Below, one piece after another: positions 5,584 to 8,248 of a stretch of 8,248 nt of DNA. The notes under the pieces were generated by a model. The model was not told where the DNA came from. It searched no databases and worked only from the letters and a program-made list of their open reading frames with translations. The stretch's first letter is position 1, and every line of letters begins with the position of its first letter. Made by a program: the position numbers and the translations under genes. The stretch is from Caulobacteraceae bacterium (GTDB lineage: Bacteria; Pseudomonadota; Alphaproteobacteria; Caulobacterales; Caulobacteraceae): the NCBI GenBank assembly GCA_947479185.1, contig CANJYY010000097.1:1-8248 (forward strand). Reading direction: 5' to 3'.

Positions 5584-5853
5584 CGCTATCCCCTTTTTGA
5601 TGGCGCCGACCCCCGCGCTTTTGTCGTGAGGCCAACGTCGCTCCGCCGCACGGCATGAGCAGGTTGAGAGTGGTCGAAGCGTTCCCGCCGCCCTAACGGC
5701 GCAGGGCCAAATTGGCCCAACAGGCGTCAGGGTGGTGGCAAATTGTGCGCTGCAACCGGCATTCGCCCGATTTATGGGCGCCGACTGCATCTCAGGTCCG
5801 CTTTTTCACCGCAATGCGAAATATCCGATTCCCGCATAAGGGACGCCTAAGGA
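5584..5853 (-). promoter_or_regulatory. Gene-free region upstream of the TorF-like gene, with inverted repeats
   Basis: No credible gene is seen in these 270 bases. They must hold the promoter of the TorF-like gene, but I find no confident -35/-10 pair; CTGAGA (5795-5790) with CATAAATC (5776-5769) is the best and is weak. Three inverted repeats occur: CGCCG/CGGCG at 5686-5701, GGGCCAA-A-TTGGCCC at 5704-5718, and CGCCC/GGGCG at 5764-5780. One GANTC site, the sequence methylated by CcrM in Caulobacterales, lies at 5827-5831. No convincing terminator for the SDR gene (ending at 5854) was found. Confidence 0.5.
5704..5718. repeat. Perfect 7-1-7 inverted repeat, candidate operator
   Basis: GGGCCAA, a central A, then TTGGCCC form a perfect 15-base palindrome, 121 bases before the TorF-like start codon. 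The size and symmetry suit binding by a dimeric regulator. No T run follows, so it is not a terminator. The binding protein cannot be named. Confidence 0.4.
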
Positions 5854-6657
5854 TCAACGCATCGACAGCGAGGCGAAGCCCAGGTGCGTGCCGGCATCGG
5901 CCAGCAGGGTCTCGCCGGTGACATGGCGCGCGGCCGGCGAGGCGAGGAACACGGCGGCCCCGGCGATGTCCTCGGCGGTCGACGCGGCTTGCAGCGGCGT
6001 GGAGTTGATCACCCCCTGGCGCATGCGCTCGATGCGGTCGTCCGGCATGGCCTTGCCGAACCAGGGCGTGTCGATGAAGCCCGGGCAGATGGCGTTGACG
6101 CGGATCTTCGGCGCGAGGCCCCGGGCCAGCGACAGGGTCATGGTCGTCATCGCGCCCTTGGACGCCGCATAGGGCACCGAGGAACCGATGCCGGTCACCC
6201 CGGCGATCGAGGCGGTGTTGACCACCGCGCCCGGCTGCGGCGCGGCCTCGAGCAGGGCGCGGGCGGCCCGCACCATCTGGAAGGCGCCGACCACATTGAC
6301 GCGATAGAGCCGCAGGAAGTCGTCGGCGTCGACCGCGTCCAGGTCGCCATGATTGGGGGCGAACTTGGTGATCCCGGCGTTGTTGAACAGCGCGTCGATC
6401 CGGCCGAACGGCTCGGCGGCCGCCGCGATCCGCCGGCAGTCGGCGTCTTCGCCGACATCGCCCTGGACCAGCACCGCCTTGGCGCCCTCAGCCTCGCACA
6501 GACGGGCGGTTTCCTCGGCCTCGGCCTGGCTGGAGGCGTAGTTGATGATCACGGCCGCCGCGCCGCGCGAGGCGGTCTCCACGGCGATGGCGCGGCCGAG
6601 GCCGGTCGAGCCTCCGGTGACCAGCACCACGAAACCCTCGAAATCCCTGCCCGCCAT
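5854..6657 (-). CDS. SDR family NAD(P)-dependent oxidoreductase
   Basis: This 267-residue protein is a classical short-chain dehydrogenase/reductase. The cofactor motif TGGSTGLG lies at 14-21, NNAG at 92-95, structural N121 in NVVG, and the catalytic residues are S150 (NTASIAG), Y163 and K167 (YAASKG). CPGFIDTPW (191-199) is the usual loop after the sixth strand. NYASS after the second strand lacks the acidic residue of strict NAD enzymes, so NADP use is possible. The fold resembles FabG-like 3-oxoacyl reductases and many sugar or alcohol dehydrogenases; the substrate cannot be told. Two ATGs are close (6663 and 6657): AGGGAG directly abuts the first and lies six bases before the second, so I prefer 6657. 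It is divergent from queF with an 87-base gap and is probably a single-gene unit. Confidence 0.93.
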   Translation of the reverse strand: MAGRDFEGFVVLVTGGSTGLGRAIAVETASRGAAAVIINYASSQAEAEETARLCEAEGAKAVLVQGDVGEDADCRRIAAAAEPFGRIDALFNNAGITKFAPNHGDLDAVDADDFLRLYRVNVVGAFQMVRAARALLEAAPQPGAVVNTASIAGVTGIGSSVPYAASKGAMTTMTLSLARGLAPKIRVNAICPGFIDTPWFGKAMPDDRIERMRQGVINSTPLQAASTAEDIAGAAVFLASPAARHVTGETLLADAGTHLGFASLSMR

Positions 6658-6707
6658 GGTCATCTCCCTGAACCTGTTTTGCGGTCTGATAGCGCGGGGC
6701 GGCGGCC

Positions 6708-6736
6708 TTGTCGCGCTCCGGGCGGAGGTCTACATC
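6708..6736 (+). promoter_or_regulatory. Candidate housekeeping promoter of queF, possibly giving a leaderless mRNA
   Basis: TTGTCGC (6708-6714) differs from TTGACGS at one position and TCTACATC (6729-6736) differs from GCTANAWC at one position; the 14-base spacing is within the Caulobacter range. Transcription would start about 6-9 bases after the -10, at or within three bases of the queF ATG at 6745. The -10 lies inside a small inverted repeat, GCGGA (6722-6726) and TCCGC (6735-6739), which could be an operator. Confidence 0.5.
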
Positions 6737-6744
6737 CGCTGGCC

Positions 6745-7200
6745 ATGAGCGAACTCAATCTCACCCAGCTGGGTCAGGCCGTCGAAGCGCCCTCCCGTCC
6801 CGAGGACGCGGTCCTTGAGCGTGTGCCAAATCCCCAGAGCGACACCCTGTACCTCGCCCGCTTCGTGGCGCCGGAGTTCACCTCGCTGTGCCCGGTGACG
6901 GGCCAGCCGGACTTCGCCCACCTGGTCATCGACTACGCGCCGGGCGACTGGCTGATCGAATCCAAGTCGCTGAAGCTCTATCTGGGCGCCTTCCGCAATC
7001 ACGGGGCGTTCCACGAGGACTGCACGGTGTCGATCGGCCGCAAGATCGTCGAGGTGTCGCAACCGCGCTGGCTGCGCATCGGCGGCTACTGGTATCCGCG
7101 CGGCGGCATCCCGATCGATGTGTTCTGGCAGACGGGCTCGGCGCCCGAGGGGCTCTGGGTCCCCGACCAGGGCGTCGCGCCCTATCGCGGACGGGGCTAG
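6745..7200 (+). CDS. queF: NADPH-dependent 7-cyano-7-deazaguanine (preQ0) reductase, short type
   Basis: QueF reduces the nitrile of preQ0 to preQ1 with NADPH, the last free-base step of queuosine biosynthesis before insertion into tRNA. The 151-residue length is that of the unimodal (B. subtilis-type) enzyme, which shares the T-fold with GTP cyclohydrolase I. Key residues are visible: the nucleophile C49 in [12 protein letters not shown]56 in the same motif, the QueF signature ESKSLKLYL (72-80), and H90-E91 in [11 protein letters not shown]. The gene is divergent from the SDR gene. ATG 6745 is the only suitable start: the nearest GGAGG (6724-6728) is 16 bases away, too far for normal ribosome binding, and the promoter position suggests leaderless translation. 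No queuosine partner gene is next to it in the window. Its stop shares CTAG with the opposing cupin gene. Confidence 0.97.
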   Translation: MSELNLTQLGQAVEAPSRPEDAVLERVPNPQSDTLYLARFVAPEFTSLCPVTGQPDFAHLVIDYAPGDWLIESKSLKLYLGAFRNHGAFHEDCTVSIGRKIVEVSQPRWLRIGGYWYPRGGIPIDVFWQTGSAPEGLWVPDQGVAPYRGRG

Positions 7201-7661
7201 TCTTCGAACACCGACGCGAACCGGCGCCGCGCCTCCTCGACAAAGCCGTTCGGCTCTGGAGGTGGAGACTGGTCAGACCGGTGGGTGATGAACAGCGTCT
7301 CGAAGCCGCCCGGGTGAAACGCGACCAGCAGATCCACCGGTTCGCCGGACAGATTGACGTACCCGTGCCGCGTGCCAGGCGGCACTCTCACCAGGTCGCC
7401 CGCGGTCAGATCGAGCTCTTCCTCGCCCAGGAGGAAACGGAGTGTTCCGCTGCGGACCAGGAAGGTCTCTTCGATATCGTCGTGGCGGTGAGCGCCAAAG
7501 TTGGGGAGATCGGTCTGGTCGACGGCCTCGCTCGCCGCGACCCGATATTCCATCAAGGAATGCTGTCCGCCGGTATCGGCGCCGAAAACCAGCACCCGGC
7601 CGCGATCAGGTCCATCTTCGAAGGCGACCCCGTCGCTGGCCCTGACCAGGGGGCTGCTCAT
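7197..7661 (-). CDS. Cupin domain protein
   Basis: This 154-residue protein is a single-domain cupin with both conserved motifs. Motif 1 is [17 protein letters not shown] (56-72), with metal ligands H58, H60 and E65. Motif 2 is [16 protein letters not shown] (88-103), a full match to G-x5-PxG-xx-H-xxx-N, with H99 as fourth ligand. A metal-dependent enzyme or small-ligand binder is likely, but cupins are too varied to assign a reaction. The tail after residue 128 is proline-rich and then helical ([11 protein letters not shown]). ATG 7661 overlaps the stop of the nitroreductase gene as ATGA, with GGAA four bases upstream, so the two are probably coupled in one operon. The stop overlaps that of queF, with no terminator between. 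Confidence 0.92.
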   Translation of the reverse strand: MSSPLVRASDGVAFEDGPDRGRVLVFGADTGGQHSLMEYRVAASEAVDQTDLPNFGAHRHDDIEETFLVRSGTLRFLLGEEELDLTAGDLVRVPPGTRHGYVNLSGEPVDLLVAFHPGGFETLFITHRSDQSPPPEPNGFVEEARRRFASVFED

Positions 7662-8248
7662 GGCTTCCAGACCGTCGTCAGCGCGCTCACGTCCGGCCGC
7701 ACCCGCTCTTGCGGCGGCTCGGCGGCTGTTCCGATGAACACGAAGCCGGCGACCTGCTCGTCGGCGGCCAGGCCCAGGGCCGTGCGGGCCTCCGGATCAT
7801 AGGCGTACCAGTCGGTGATCCAGTTGGCGCCGTAGCCCATGGCCGTGGCCGCATAGAGCAGGGTGGTGCAGACCGCCCCGGCCGACAGCAGCTGTTCCCA
7901 GGCCGGAATGTCGCCCGGCGCGGTGCGCGAGATCACGGCCACGCCGAGTGGCGGCGCCTTCAGCTTGCCGAGCTTGGCGACCAGCTTCGGCCCGTCGGAC
8001 CGGGAGGCGGCGATAGCCTCTAGTCGCCCGGCCAGCACCGCCTTGGCGTCGCCCTTGAGGATGATGAACCGCCAGGGGGCCAGCTTGCCGTGGTCTGGCA
8101 CCCGCGCCGCCAGGGTCAGCAGGTCGGTCAACTCGGCGTCGGTCGGCCCGGGCGCGTGCAGCGACAGGGCCGAGGCCGACCGGCGGCGCGCGAGGAAGGC
8201 CAGCACCGCTGGCGCGTCGGTCACGGGCAGGGCGTCGCCGAACGCCGG
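7658..8248 (-). CDS. Nitroreductase family protein, YdjA-like, start probably outside the window
   Basis: This is an FMN-dependent nitroreductase of the short YdjA type. Visible family blocks, numbered from the GTG at 8224, are ARRRSAS (12-18, FMN phosphate contact), RVPDHGKLAPWRF (41-53), PAWEQLLSAGA (107-117), MGYGANWITDW (129-139) and VAGFVFIGTA (158-167). The substrate is unknown; family members reduce nitro compounds or quinones with NAD(P)H. The frame stays open to the window edge. The only start inside is GTG 8224, which has no ribosome-binding site, and the codons before it read PAFGDALP, which look coding. I therefore call the gene 5'-partial; if GTG 8224 is the real start the protein has 188 residues. 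It precedes the cupin gene with an ATGA overlap. Confidence 0.9.
   Translation of the reverse strand, partial: PAFGDALPVTDAPAVLAFLARRRSASALSLHAPGPTDAELTDLLTLAARVPDHGKLAPWRFIILKGDAKAVLAGRLEAIAASRSDGPKLVAKLGKLKAPPLGVAVISRTAPGDIPAWEQLLSAGAVCTTLLYAATAMGYGANWITDWYAYDPEARTALGLAADEQVAGFVFIGTAAEPPQERVRPDVSALTTVWKP

Noticed and set aside
5736..5751. Sigma-54-like site (TGGCA with GC twelve bases on)
   Set aside because: The -12 half lacks TTGC, and in this direction there is no gene downstream until queF, about 1 kb away.
6658..6744. preQ1 riboswitch in front of queF
   Set aside because: No preQ1-I or preQ1-II consensus (no A-rich tail after a short stem), and the likely transcription start is at the ATG, leaving no leader.
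5884..7200. 438-residue rightward open frame across the SDR gene into queF
   Set aside because: Only the last 151 residues are QueF; the front part is antisense to the SDR gene. It is not a fusion protein.
1..8248. CRISPR arrays, insertion sequences, phage genes
   Set aside because: No regularly spaced repeats, transposase motifs, terminal inverted repeats or phage structural genes were seen.

Overview
The window reads as chromosomal sequence of a high-GC alphaproteobacterium, most likely of the order Caulobacterales (Caulobacter, Phenylobacterium or Brevundimonas type). The reasons are the roughly two-thirds GC content, the types of gene present, and promoter candidates that fit the Caulobacter housekeeping consensus (TTGACGS, 10-14 bases, GCTANAWC) better than the E. 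coli one. I could not run a search, so genus and species stay open.

Left part (1-3221). A type II toxin-antitoxin pair, brnT (5' end cut off by the window edge) and brnA, runs rightward. It meets the methionine aminopeptidase gene map tail to tail, with the two stop codons sharing one CTAG. Reading leftward, a compact cluster runs osmC-like gene, sfsA, class I methyltransferase, then map. The sfsA stop and the methyltransferase start overlap as ATGA, so those two are probably translationally coupled; map follows after 83 bases.

Middle (3222-4900). A 260-base divergent region holds a rightward intrinsic terminator with no obvious rightward gene in front of it, then a weak promoter and a CinA-N-terminal-like molybdopterin-binding-domain gene. 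After it come a short secreted two-cysteine protein, a complete tRNA-Leu(UAA) with encoded CCA, and its terminator. A second strong hairpin terminator faces the other way and ends the next leftward gene.

Right part (4894-8248). A TorF-family (TIGR02001-type) outer-membrane protein gene is read leftward and preceded by 270 bases without a gene but with several inverted repeats. Then come a leftward SDR oxidoreductase and, divergent from it, queF (queuosine biosynthesis), which has a promoter placed so that its mRNA may be leaderless. A leftward nitroreductase-cupin pair, ATGA-coupled, meets queF tail to tail with the same CTAG stop overlap as brnA/map.

Most of the window is ordinary housekeeping and accessory metabolism. 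I do not see a clear new multi-gene system. The points most worth a second look are the orphan terminator with a competing alternative fold upstream of the CinA-like gene, the probable leaderless queF, the brnTA pair abutting map, the coupled methyltransferase of unknown substrate, and the inverted-repeat region upstream of the TorF-like gene.
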